Assembly: GCA_027604005.1 (NCBI GenBank)
Contig: JADGJT010000017.1
Span: 29,836 to 93,835 of the forward strand
Direction: 5' to 3'
DNA length: 64,000 nt
Origin: Dinochytrium kinnereticum
Taxonomy: Eukaryota; Chytridiomycota; Chytridiomycetes; Chytridiales; Chytridiaceae
Below the pieces are notes generated by a model. The model was not told where the DNA came from and did no database searches. It saw nothing but the letters and a program-made list of their open reading frames with translations. Within the stretch, counting starts at the first letter, position 1. The number at the start of each line of letters is the position of its first letter. Both the position numbers and the translations under genes were made by a program. Shown in pieces: positions 12,633-22,679 of this stretch.

Positions 12633-13625
12633 TCAAAGCTTCTTCTTTCCGCTACCGCTGATCCCCTTCTTCTTTTTGGCCGCCAGCTTCGTCATAATAT
12701 TGATGTAAAGACTTGATCGGTTGATTAGCAAAGAAATACGGAGGAAACATGGAAAATACTTACCCGATGGTGAAAGCAACGAGGTTAAAGAAAGGCAGCC
12801 AGACCGGGGGAGCCAGGAACTGTCGTTACATAATTAAACAGTGTGAGTTGAACCCGAAGAGGCCAAGAAACAAATGCAAAAAGGTAATACTGACCTTAAA
12901 TGCAAACGCCTGAACAACTGGGAAGACAACCCACGTCGTCTTCATCACAGAAAAGAGTCGTGCTTGAACCGTCTTAACGGCCTGCTGAGCATTCTGACCA
13001 GCGATCAACGCCATCGCAAACAGATAGACTGCGATCGTCCATTTATGAAGTCAATGTAAATTTCAAGAAAAGCAAGGGTTGTGGGGAAACTGAGGGAGGA
13101 GATAGGCAAACCTGAATTCTGAATAGGAGCCACCACAAGATTGCTCGCCAAAAGCTTTAGAATAGACCACCCCGCCCCAGATTTCCCTTCAAATGCCTTC
13201 TCAAGAGCAGCGTAGAGATGATGCCCAAGCGGTCCAGAAATAAAGAAACCTGTGTATGAAAAAAGAGTTGATGGCGGTCAATCTTGAAAGAGCATAAAAC
13301 TTGCTCCTCCTCACCGTATGCAGCCATCTTGGCAGCTTTGGAATCAATCTTTCCGCCCGTTGCTTGGCTTGCGATTATTTCCTGCAGACCATTCAAGGTA
13401 GCAGCTGTCGCGGCCTTGGTTAGGACGGGTTGGGTCTTTTTTGTAGGATGGTTTAACATTCATTTTGGTGGTGGTGGATGCTTTTTTCTTTGTTGCTTAC
13501 CCTGAGGCCATGAAGGTACCTTTTTTGTTCAGACAGGGTTTGGGTTATTGATGGATGACCGGTGATGGACTGGAGGGTTACCTGTCCCATAAAGTGATGG
13601 TTGGGGTTTCAATGGTCTCGCTCAT
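12633..13625 (-). CDS. Mpv17/PMP22 family membrane protein
   Basis: Small four-helix membrane protein of the Mpv17/PXMP2/Sym1 family, found in the inner mitochondrial or peroxisomal membrane and thought to act as a channel. The ATG at 13625 gives MSETIETPTITLWDR, spliced through a short exon (YLHGL) to HPTKKTQPVLTKAATAATL, the usual W..Y...L..HP..T start. Then FFISGPLGHHLYAALEKAF (family: GP..H.WY..L), VVAPIQNSVYLFAMAL (family: DQ....P), and TTWVVFPVVQAFAFKFLAPP (family: NW..WP..Q..NF.FVP), ending in a membrane helix and the lysine-rich tail KLAAKKKKGISGSGKKKL. The basic tail could be a sorting signal. Six exons. The expected Trp/Asn of the signature are partly replaced, so it is a divergent member. 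Confidence 0.83.
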
Positions 13626-13958
13626 GGCTGTTCGGTAAAATCAAAATTTGTCCACAAGGATTGACACTGTCACGCATCAGAACAAGTTGGTTTCGCAGAA
13701 GGGGACATGGACAACACACAAGCCACACTGTTGTATTATGATATTCACGGTTGGTAAAAGCAGGAGAATGTACGCTCAGGTAAGCAAGAAGTTAATTAGA
13801 CCCCGGACTTTACAAAGTTCGATTTTGTTTACGACGTTTAATGGGGTTTCTAACTCTGATAGTTGCCACGCACACGTTTTGTCTTTTGTCAAAGGGGGTA
13901 TTGTAATTGTACATAGCCATAAACTCATTCTATCACATTTTGCGGGAAATCACACTCC
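13626..13958. other. Intergenic spacer
   Basis: 333 bp between the start of the Mpv17-type gene and the stop of the next minus-strand gene. It should hold the Mpv17-type promoter. Nothing else is seen. Confidence 0.4.
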
Positions 13959-14494
13959 CTATTTTCCTAACTCATACTCATCGTCCTTCCACTCCAGAAT
14001 GCACCGTTTCTGTACCTGCGCCCACTCTCTCCGAAACTTCGCAGTCTCACTTAACCCCGTCTCAAACCTCTCTAAGCTATCAAACCTTGGTCCAGGCCTC
14101 TCATCCGCATGCTCTCTAGCAGGCGGTGCCTCCTCTCTTGATAACCCCCATTTCCACCCTATCTCACTGTTGGTTGTGGCCGGGAACATGTATTTTTCGG
14201 CCGGGTAGCGGGATTGAATGATGCTGCGGGTGGCGTAGCTTTTAAACCAGGTTTCTGTAAGGTCGTCTGAGGTGTTTGTGGCCGTATTGAGCTTTGAGGA
14301 GAGCTTTGAGGGGAGCCCTGAAGCATGCGGGTTTTGGGTGGGGGGCTTTATGGGTGGAAGACGTTCGTATCGCGAGGTGGTGTTTTTGGAGGTTTTCTTT
14401 TTTTCCTGTTTTTTTTGAAGTGGAAAGGGAGAGCGTTGAGGAAAAGGGACAGTCAGGAGGTATTGTGGAATACCTCTTCCATTAACTGCCGCAT
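13959..14494 (-). CDS. Small basic protein, possible ciliary microtubule inner protein (CFAP144/FAM183-like)
   Basis: No ATG opens the main exon. A short first exon (ATG at 14494, MRQLMEE) joins in phase to EKKKTSKNTTSRYERL if a gtattc/aacag intron is removed, giving about 160 residues. The body is polar, basic and Pro-rich with no membrane helix. The core RSIIQSRYPAEKYMFPAT followed by TNSEIGWKWG recalls the K-Y-P...S-x-E-I-G-W block of CFAP144/FAM183, a protein of the axonemal microtubule lumen, and the C-terminal helix TAKFRREWAQVQKRCILEW could match the end of that family. The similarity is short and recalled rather than aligned. With BBS7 and RPGRIP1L nearby in the genome a flagellar role is plausible, but unproven. 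An unrelated chytrid protein is the alternative. Confidence 0.5.
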
Positions 14495-15008
14495 GAACCC
14501 CCACACTGGCTCCCACTCTCTGGCGGATTTCAACTCATTCTTGACGGTTTGGCGCCTACGTGAACGAAGGCAATGCCATATTAATGAGGGTAGCGTTGTT
14601 GCTGGTGCTGGTCCAAAAAAAAACGACGTCATGTGTATAATGATGAACCGTCCACCATGAGCGTGCCCAGAACGAAATGCTCCCGAGTCATGCGACCCTT
14701 GTCTAGAATTGGTCCCGCCTTTTCTTACCAGATGGAGTCCTCATGAGCGGCCGTTCGGAGTTTGGGAGGAGGCGGTGCAGCCATTTTACATAAGTTTTAT
14801 TTTCTTTGGCACCCCGTATAGAGAGGATTGTGAGTATTCGTCCGCACCTTCCTCCCATTCTTCGAAGACGTCCAATCAGGATGAAGTGTTTTTCGTCCGA
14901 GTTCCTCCTTTGTTTCTGGACGTTTTTAGCTTGCAGTATAAAATGCTGGGCCTTGGTTTGCCTCCGCATTATTTTCTGTGAATTGGACAACTCCTGGGAT
15001 TTAGACAA
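14495..15008. promoter_or_regulatory. Divergent intergenic region
   Basis: 514 bp between the start of the small basic protein gene (-) and the NTF2-like gene (+). Several chance open frames exist but none has a supported start or conserved motif. Promoters of both neighbours are expected here. Confidence 0.4.
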
Positions 15009-15581
15009 ATGAAGGCCGTCTCCCGAAAGTTCTTGGACCTCTGGCATGAGGCCGTTCTTCATGAGAAGGTTGAAGTGCTGAAATCGATCATTGATGAGTC
15101 AGTTGAATTCCACACGCCTGTTTACATGAAGCCGAGAAAGGGCCATAAGATTGTTGTTGCGGTCTTAATGTGTGAGTAGTCTGTTGCTTCGGCTAATTTG
15201 TTGGATTGGGGGAGAAGGTGTCTTTTTTGACTGACCTTGCCATTTTCTATCTCGCAGCTGCGAGATCACATTTTGGTGATTTTAAGTATGAGAGGGAATG
15301 GGTTAGTGAAGATGGGAAGGACTTCACACTTGAGTTTTACGCAAAGGTTGAGGGGAAGATTGTTAAAGGGGTTGATTTGATTCGGATCAATGATGAGGGG
15401 AAGATTGTTCATATGGAGGTTATGATCCGGCCCATTAAGCAGTTGGGGAGGTAAAAGCCCTCTTTTTTTCCTCCATTCAAGGACCAACTTAAATCTTTTA
15501 CTATAAAATAGATTTGCAGAATTACAAGCTGAGACGATCCCTAAATTCTACGCACAACTTTGGCCAGGGTCTAAACTTTAG
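15009..15581 (+). CDS. NTF2/SnoaL-like fold protein
   Basis: Protein of 141 residues from three exons (15009-15171, 15258-15450, 15512-15581), whose phases fit exactly. It starts MKAVSRKFLDLWHEAVLHEK and has the one-helix-plus-curved-sheet pattern of SnoaL/NTF2-like proteins: a helix, then IIDESVEFHTPVYMKP, the strand-rich core VEGKIVKGVDLIRINDEGKI and HMEVMIRPIKQLGR (family: D.i..f..dGkI....vm.RP), then a closing helix. Many fungal members of this superfamily have no assigned reaction; they bind or isomerise small hydrophobic ligands. The function is therefore unknown beyond the fold. The nearest gene downstream is the 3' end of a GH16 gene, convergent 120 bp away. Confidence 0.8.
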
Positions 15582-15701
15582 ATAGTACTGTCCACGGCTG
15601 GTCACTGATATATAGTTTATGTAGATATTTGACAGCCAATTAAACACACACCTCAAACTAAAGAAAAAGGAGGAAAGACAACTATTATCTTTTTAAAAAC
15701 A

Positions 15702-17148
15702 TCACCTTGCGGACATTGAATCAACAACCGCACCATTCGTTGGCTCGAGACCCATAGCATAAGTGGAGCTAACAACCGTACTGGTTGTCGACCTCACCCC
15801 CATAGTAGTGGTATTAGGTAATGATAATGGCAACTGCGGCCAATATCGTACAGGTCGATCCATGTCATCATAACAAATCACCTCCAAAGGACCATACTGG
15901 GCTTCAAAAAACGATCGGTTCCCCCAATTCACTGGTCCGCCCGCCCAAGCTGATACACCGGGGTTGGGTAAATCCCCGCCATCCCATACACCTATTTGAA
16001 TGACGGATGGAGTAGATGGGTAGAAGTAGGTATTGTTTTGGAGTGATTCGTTGAGGTTGTATTGGCGGAGGAGACGGTCGTCTATTAACCATTGGATGCG
16101 CTGCCGGTTCCAGTCTATTGTATATTCTAAGAGAGGGATGGGTAGGGAGATGAGTTAAACTCATTTTCTTGGTTTTTCGGGAATGAAGGAGGGCTCGGGC
16201 TTGTTTTGTGGAGTTGTGGGGACTTACCGTGCCATTCGTCGACGGTTGCGTTTTCCGTTGGGAGAGCGAGGGATCTGTCACGCATACCATATTCTGGAAT
16301 CCTACTGAAAAAGATGTTTGTCGTGGCAGGAGTCTCTGGCTTGGTGTTTACAATTTCCCTGTTATGGTTATCAGCTGGTGTTATTTGATAAAAGCACTAA
16401 AAGTAAGATGACGGTATTACCAGTCAATCTCATCGCCACGTTCGCTCATCGCAATAAACGTTGTGATGATTCCTTTGGCAGGTATGGCTTTCATCCGAAT
16501 GCTGAATCGACCGTAATGAATGTATCGCGTTGTTGAGATTCTGGTTCCATATCCTTGGTTGGAATCCACGGCCTTTCTCACCCTAAGCCCAACGCTTACA
16601 TTACTATACGGCTATAAAAACAAATATTAGCCTCAAAGCCTTACAGCACCAACAGAAAAACATAAAAGACTGTGTCTGAGAGAGAGGGTTGGGAGTAAGG
16701 TCAAGGAAATCTCGCTTTGCGGATCAGAATTAAAAATGTGAAGCTTAAATACTCCTTATGATACGGATGAAAGAAACTATGCACAGTACATTGATCGGGA
16801 GCAACAGCGACCGCTTTTGCTCACACCTTCAGAAATACTCACCACAACAAGATCACTCGTATAATCAATGGTAAAATCATACACTCTAGGATCAATTGAG
16901 GACAGCACGGGAGGGTAGACATCAGGTAATTGCCCTGGAGGAATGGAGTATATTCTAGACATATCGAATGGGTAGGTTCCGCTTCGACAGTTTCCAGTCT
17001 CGTTTGCCCTTGAGGTTTGGCGTGCCATAGCATCGAACTCATGATTTGATGGCTGTTTTGCTGCGCTTCGTGAATGAAGATGAGGAGCCGAGAGAGCTTG
17101 AAGGATGCATGATGATAGGGTGAACGCAATGATGGCGTGTGATCGCAT
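15702..17148 (-). CDS. GH16 Crh-like cell-wall glycosidase/transglycosidase, secreted, no GPI tail
   Basis: Secreted wall-remodelling enzyme; fungal Crh proteins join chitin to beta-glucan. The ATG at 17148 opens a signal peptide (MRSHAIIAFTLSSCILQALS). The mature start has NCRSGTYPFDMSRIYSIPPG. The catalytic motif DEIDW-E is intact but split by an intron: SERGDEIDW ends one exon near 16422 and EIVNTKPETPATTNIFF begins the next. Later come TIDWNRQRIQWLIDDRLLRQ, FYPSTPSVIQIGVWDGG and SFFEAQYGPLEVICYDD. The C-terminus is Ser/Thr-rich and ends VVDSMSAR with no hydrophobic tail, unlike its divergent paralogue at 18506, so this copy is probably soluble. Expression may be shared with the paralogue through the common upstream spacer. 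Confidence 0.9.
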
Positions 17149-17710
17149 TGGTGGAGATGGCCGGGTGAGCGCGTAAATATGTATAAGGAGACTTGAGCAG
17201 GGGAGGGGAGGTGGTCGACTTATCGCTCACTCTTTCTTTGTTTATCGTCAATGTGGATGATGATATCGGAATAATAGTAATAATAACATTAAGCAACCTT
17301 GTACTGTTGAAACCTTGTAGCTTATGATAAACAAACAAACAAACTGTGTCAGAAATGAAATACTGGCGCAAACAGCGGCGAGACTACAAATACCAACACA
17401 AGCAATGAATAAGGTATAAACCTGTTGCAGCAATCAGGTATATTGGATCTATTATTCCATTTTACTTTAAGGAAGGTGGAAGAGGGTGTGGGAAGAATGC
17501 TTGGGAGAAAGGAGGCCTGGCAGTTGGGGGTCACCAGAGAGAGGCTGCGTCTGATGTCTTTTGTTTTGTTGTTTTTCAAAGAGATCGTTGGGTTGGCTAC
17601 CTGAACAGATGACATCCCAGTGTTCGGGAAGTAACATTCCTGGGGGGGGGGTCCTTCCTTCAATCTACTAAAAGGGTGAGTCTTTCGACAGCGCAGAAGA
17701 CCGCAGCATC

Positions 17711-18075
17711 CTAGACACAGACAACTGGATACTCTGTTCCGTCGGCATCAGCAAGCTTCTTGTCAAACAATCCAACGGCAAAGCTGTCCCCTGTGATATA
17801 TTCTTGCAGTGGTCAGGGTATGGTGTGCCTCCCATTTCTGCTAAGGACGGCCACGAGGGCCCGCTTGGAAAGGAGAGAGGGTGAAAGAGGTGAAGGAAGA
17901 GCGGGAACGTTTGAGAATGAAGGGGTTGAGGGTTGTGAAGCTTTTGGGGAGAGTTGAGGAGGTGTTGATAGACAAACCTTGAAGTTTGCACGCGTGAAGA
18001 CGTGTCATCAACGGCACCCAATAAAGCCAAGCGAGTGCAGCCCTTGCACATCTCATAGCCATAATTTGGGCCCAT
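17711..18075 (-). CDS. Tentative small spliced gene
   Basis: The ATG at 18075 gives MGPNYGYEMCKGCTRLALLG. A second frame nearer the stop reads GDSFAVGLFDKKLADADG then TEYPVVCV and a TAG at 17711-17713. A GT-AG intron with pyrimidine-rich content joins the two in phase if the donor is the gtgccg after LALLG and the acceptor is the atcacag before GGGGAC. The composition looks protein-like, but no family is recognised and a second donor is possible. It may instead be noncoding spacer. Confidence 0.25.
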
Positions 18076-18481
18076 CCACCTTCAATCAGTCATGTATCCA
18101 TCGTCATTTAATGACTATTTAGCTCAGCAAGCAAGGGAAAAAAGCTCTGAGCGCGTCGGTTCGGCAGCGGCCAGTCAAGGCAAGTGTTTCGACTTCATCA
18201 ATTTGAGGCTGGCAAAACCGAATTCTTTGAAATTTAATTTTTTCCTTCAGGCTGTGTCTGTGCTGCCTACGACCTCCGCCGCATTCTTTATTTTTTTGTA
18301 GTATTTGAGCACAGTCTGGCCGTTCACCTTCCCGAACACGATCACCAACCCACATACTCACACACTACACAACCACTGCGCTTACGACTCCTTCTCTGTC
18401 CTCATCGCAGAGGTTAGGAAGAACACGCGGATCGATCGACCCAACCTACAACTCCCATCCACCATCCTCACCAGCAACAAC

Positions 18482-18503
18482 ACAACAACAACAACAACAA
18501 CAA
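18482..18503 (+). repeat. (CAA)n tract in the 5' leader of the GH16 gene
   Basis: Seven CAA units immediately before the caaaaATG start context. An unstructured CAA leader is favourable for translation initiation. Confidence 0.7.
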
Positions 18504-18505
18504 AA

Positions 18506-20071
18506 ATGCTCTCCACATCCCTTCTCTCTACTCTAGCCTTAGCTGCCACCGCATCCCTACTCATCTCTCCAACATTCGCGCAAACCACTACTGCGGCCCC
18601 GTCAAATGGAGGAGGATCGGGCACTTTGGACCCCGCTGTGACTGGCAACTGCCTTTCAGGCACCTTCCCGTTTGACCCTGAGCGGATGTACACAATTCCT
18701 ATTGGAAGGATACCGGCTGGGGAGCACTATCCACCTGGATTACCAGAGGTTGACTGGAGTGGCTATGATTATACGATTGATTATGCTCCGGATAATGTGA
18801 GTTTTTTGGTTGTTTTGGTTGGGATGTTTGTGAAAAGGCTTAATCTGGGGAGTCTTGGAAGGGATACGTTCTTGTGTCCAGCGCTGAATGATTTATTGCT
18901 CCTATAAGTCGCTTTGCCAGGCTCGTTATTTGGAGTGCATGGCTCTGTAGTTTCTGTAGTTTCCAGTGTGGTCATAACATATAACACTTACTGTTACCAT
19001 GTACCTTTTCAGGCCATCGCCAACAACAATAGCCTTACCCTCAAAGTGACGAAGATCCCAGGTGGAGGTCAAGGATCCCGAGTTTCCACCACCCGACATG
19101 TTTTGTACGGAAAGCTTAGCATGAGGATGAAGGCTATTGGGGTAAAGGGGATGGTTACTTCCTTTATTACTATGAGTGATCGCGGTGATGAGATCGACTG
19201 GTGAGTTTTTTTGGTTTGATTAATATGTGGATGGACTGCTCTGTGTGGCTAACTTTGATGTTGGTTTATAGGGAGATTATCAATACCAACCCTGAGACAC
19301 CTGCCACTACCAATATCTTTTATAAGCGTATTTTGCAATTTGGTGTGAGGAATAAGGAATTCCCTCTTCCCTCCGGAAAACCTGATGACTTCCATGGTAA
19401 GTTCTTATTACCGACATTACCCCCCGTTTCCTCCAGTTGCTTTACACAAAATATAACCTTCCTCCTCTATATAAGACTATGTCATCGACTGGACCAGCGA
19501 GCGTATCCAATGGTTCATCGACGGCGAACTCATTCGCACCTACACCCGCGCTGACTCCCTTAGTAACACTGACGGCGAAGGCAAAGGCGAGCATTTCTAC
19601 CCCTCCACCCCTTCCATGATCCAAATTGGTGCCTGGGATGCCGGGGATTCTCCTTCTCCCGGTGTATCCGCCTGGGGAGGCGGACCCGTCCCTTGGGGTG
19701 ATAAGACCAGCTTTGAAGCCGAGTTTGGACCACTTACGGTTCAATGTTATGACGATAAGGACAAGCCTGTACCCATGTGGCCTGTGGATGGAAACAGGAA
19801 AGCAACCAAACCCACTCCCCCACCTAAGCCGACGACCAGTGATGTGCCGCTTTCGCAGGTGGATGTTGTGCCGTTGCAGACGTTTTTGACGAGTGGGCCT
19901 AAGGAACCGAACGCTTCTCCTGGACCTTCGCCGACGGCCTCCGCGAGGGTTGCGTTGGGGTTGAATAATAAGCCAAGCGGTGCACCCGGACTTTCGCCCA
20001 GTGCTGCGGCGGCCTTGCCATGGATTGTTGCGGCGGTTGTTGGGGTATTGGCACCGCTTGCTTTGATCTAA
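18506..20071 (+). CDS. GH16 Crh-like cell-wall transglycosidase with GPI-anchor signal
   Basis: Paralogue of the minus-strand GH16 gene. The ATG at 18506 opens a signal peptide (LLSTLALAATASLLISPTFA, then Q). The in-frame upstream extension is ignored because it runs through the CAA leader. Seen: GNCLSGTFPFDPERMYTIP; GYDYTIDYAPDN; STTRHVLYGKLSMRMKAIGV; the catalytic MSDRGDEIDW-EIINTNPETP (intron after the Trp, at the same place as in its paralogue); DWTSERIQWFIDGELIRTY; FYPSTPSMIQIGAWDAG; FEAEFGPLTVQCYDD. The C-terminal third is Pro/Ser-rich and ends PWIVAAVVGVLAPLALI, a typical GPI-attachment tail, so the enzyme should be bound to the plasma membrane or wall. Four exons. Likely links glucan and chitin during wall growth. 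Confidence 0.92.
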
Positions 20072-20563
20072 AAAGGTGCTTTGCCTTAGTGGTTGAATGA
20101 TAACATTTTTTTACTTCTTATTTGCATCCCACTGGCGGCTTTATTCTTTTTGTTTATCATTGTTTTTTCTTTTGTTTTTTTGTTTTGTTTGTTTTGTTTG
20201 CTTTGTACTTGTTTTTTTTTGTTTCTTTTTGAGTGTTTGTCCTTTGTTTTTAAATCTGTATTTTGTTTGCTTATTCCAAACGGGAATAAGACCTGCCCGT
20301 TCTACTCTCCGCTCTTGTTCTTTCTGTCGTTACTCTGGTTGTTTTTTTTTCCCCCTTCATTTTGACTGTTTTTTTCTACTGCTTAACGTTCTGAACATAA
20401 ATATCCAAAGATTTATCAGCAGATTAAAGACTTACGTTTGCCTGACCTTTGGTATTGGTGTCCTTCGTATACCTGCTTTGGCGTGTGGTCCATCACAGTA
20501 CATGGAAGTTTGAGAGTCAAGCAAAGTGAAGACATTTTGTGTCCGAAGTCTATCTTGTCAGAA
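20072..20563 (+). other. T-rich downstream region of the GH16 gene
   Basis: Long oligo-T and (GTTT)-rich tracts (about 20100-20400) that look like 3' UTR and spacer. Apparent hydrophobic open frames here are an effect of T-rich codons. Confidence 0.5.
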
Positions 20564-20687
20564 CACAAGCCGAAGACAAAGTCTATAGTATAAAAGCGGC
20601 CATATGCTCCTCATTTTTTTTTTTCACAAGCCGAAGACAAAGCCTAGATAGTATAATAAAAGCCGCCACATGCTCCTCATATTTTTC
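20564..20687 (+). repeat. Two tandem copies of a 61-bp promoter-like unit
   Basis: Unit 1 starts at 20564 and unit 2 at 20625; both begin cacaagccgaagacaaag, continue with a TATA-like segment (tagtataaaagc in unit 1, tagtataataaaagc in unit 2) and end atgctcctca plus a T-run. They lie directly upstream of the first two-pass membrane protein gene (ATG at 20701). Seen directly; promoter function is inferred from position and the TATA-like core. Confidence 0.8.
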
Positions 20688-20700
20688 ATCCCTCGAAACC

Positions 20701-22313
20701 ATGCTTAAGAACAATTCTGGTAGCTCTTTGCCATCTCTTCCAGTTCAATCTTCAGGCGCTACTGCCAGCGTCCAGCTGAGCTCAGAGACTGATGTGTTGT
20801 TGCCGCCGAGGGTGGTCGCCCCGAGTCCGAGGTGAGTTTGTGGGGGGCATTTCAGTGTGGTTTGGGTTTTAGGGCTCTTTTGTTCTTAGTTCGTCTATTT
20901 TTCTTGATCACGTAGACAGGGACGCGCTATGAGGCGTTACTCTTGCTGCTGGAACTTAACTCGTGGATGTGGTGCGTGGGCCTTCTCTGTTTTTGCTTTC
21001 ATTATTGCTTTCGTTTACTCATTCATTTGGCTGAGGAGGGTGATAAATGAATCCTTTTATTAACAGGGGGTGTTTTTTTTTATAGGATATCACATCCTAT
21101 ACTTGATCTCAGCAACGCTCTTCCTCTATCTATTCTGGCTTATTCTTCCCTGGACTGGTAACGCTTCTGGTTCCACCATGCCTGGAGACCGAAAGTTCGT
21201 TCAGCTCCTTCTTGCCACCATTGTTTTTGACTAATGTAATGCTTAGTATTATCAAATTTGACACTCGTTTCTTGAAGGAAGTGAGATTATCTCTCTCTGG
21301 TACTCATGCAGTGGCTTATCTTGTTGATGAGGCTCCTGCTCTGACGGATATTATCGAGTACAGCGATTTTGAAGGGGACTTTTCTTGGTTAAGTAATTCG
21401 ATGAGGACTTTCGGTGATGTGCTGATGGCGATGGTCGGGAAAAAGAGGATTGCGGGAAAGATTGGGGAAAACAGAATTTTCGCAGAGTTTTACTCACTTT
21501 ACAAAGGGGGAAAGGTGAGGAATCACTGTTTCATTTTTATTCCTTTGCTTTCACTTATTAGGTTGTTTGAACTAATTCGATTCTTACAACGTTTTTCCTC
21601 TTTTTAGTTGAGCATCGAATTCGCTCTTCCTCAAGATATTTGCGGAGACACTCCAAAATTCCCCGTTAGTTTTTTCTTCAGCAACGTTATGAACCTCGAT
21701 TTCGACTCTTTTGTCTTGTACCCAGACTTGTAAGACCCCTTTATTGACCTGGTTGCTTTAAATTCACCACCTTCCCCGTTTATGTATTTCAATACTTAGG
21801 AATGGCTATATCGGCTGCAAAGGTTCTTTCGAAGTCGAAGCTGACGACTACGGCAAACACGTTGTCGGGTTCATGGCTAACCCCAACCTTATCAACGACT
21901 CCCTCTACACCTTCTCAAACTCATCTTTTAAGATTAGCGCTTCAACTCCGGCCCCCGCCATCCCCTTTAACCCACTCAAAACTTGCACCAAGGGCTCCGA
22001 ATGTGACTTAAGGTTTTCCTCGCTCGGCGTGAAATCGCGGTTCACTCATTTGATGGTTGTTGATAACAACCCTCCAAGATCAGTTGAAAGCCTTGATGTT
22101 GTTAAGTATAATGTGGTTGGGAAATGGTATATCTATGGACCGTTAAGAGTTCTATCTTGGGTAGTTACTGTTGGGTTGCTTATGTTTTCATTTTCGACTT
22201 GCTGTTGTGGGATTTCGCCTGTTGATGCTTATTTGAGCGCTAGGAAGAGATTAGAGACACGTGATAATAGGGGAGTGCGGGGATCTTACCAGGCTGTTGC
22301 TTCTGAGCCTTAG
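20701..22313 (+). CDS. Two-pass membrane protein, tandem paralogue 1 (family not recognised)
   Basis: Starts MLKNNSGSSLPSLPVQSSG; five or so exons. Order: a short Ser/Pro-rich cytosolic start; the motif CCWNLTRGCG; membrane helix 1 (ILYLISATLFLYLFWLILPW); an exposed domain of about 270 residues containing DTRFLKEVRLSLSGT, YLVDEAPALTDIIEY, FAEFYSLYKGGK and CKGSFEVEADDYGKHVVGF; NVVGKWYIYGPLR; membrane helix 2 (SWVVTVGLLMFSF) running into STCCCGISPVDA, a likely palmitoylation site; then a basic tail ending YQAVASEP. The topology suggests both ends in the cytosol and the domain in the lumen or outside. The copy at 22680 matches it along its whole length with the same exon breaks. No function is assigned. 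Confidence 0.85.
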
Positions 22314-22679
22314 GTAGCTGAAATAACTCTCTTGGTTTTTTCCCGTCATTCCTGATTATCCTGCCATGCGAATGTTTCTCTTATTCTTCACCTTTCTTTA
22401 TTGACCTCCTGCATTTACGGGTTTGCTCTTTGAGCTTTCATTTCAAGTTCAATATCCACTCTTTTCTTTATGTGTCTTTGGGTTGCCTTGGTTAGGTAGT
22501 GAATGCTTGGAGATGTTCGGGTGAAAAACATAATCTCATTGACTGATGCAGATATGCAGTTATTCCGCATGGTAAATAGTGCATTCGTTGCCTGTTAAAG
22601 AGGCATGGAAGGGATGGCTTGGTAATGCTGGAAGGATTTGTTGCAGCCGTTGGTGGTACACACTGTCGCCCGCCACAAC
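22314..22679 (+). other. Spacer between the tandem paralogues
   Basis: 366 bp. It carries the 3' end of copy 1 and presumably the promoter of copy 2. The 61-bp repeat found before copy 1 is not seen here. Confidence 0.5.

Larger units (their letters stand above)
17149..18505. promoter_or_regulatory. Shared upstream spacer of the divergent GH16 pair
   Basis: 1.36 kb between the two GH16 start codons. It holds the tentative small gene at 17711-18075, several unsupported open frames (for example 17349-17663, minus strand, ending in a hydrophobic stretch), a run of nine G at 17642-17650 and a CAA repeat just before the + strand GH16 start. Promoters for both GH16 genes must lie here. Confidence 0.45.

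Noticed and set aside
13648..14208. Long + strand open frame
   Set aside because: It lies antisense to the spliced small basic protein gene, which has a better start and protein-like composition. The + frame has no family features.
14703..15062. Minus-strand open frame of 119 codons
   Set aside because: It overlaps the first exon of the NTF2-like gene on the other strand and has no conserved motif.
20097..20513. Hydrophobic + strand open frames after the GH16 gene
   Set aside because: They are produced by T-rich 3' sequence (Phe/Leu/Cys codons only). No start context and no conservation.
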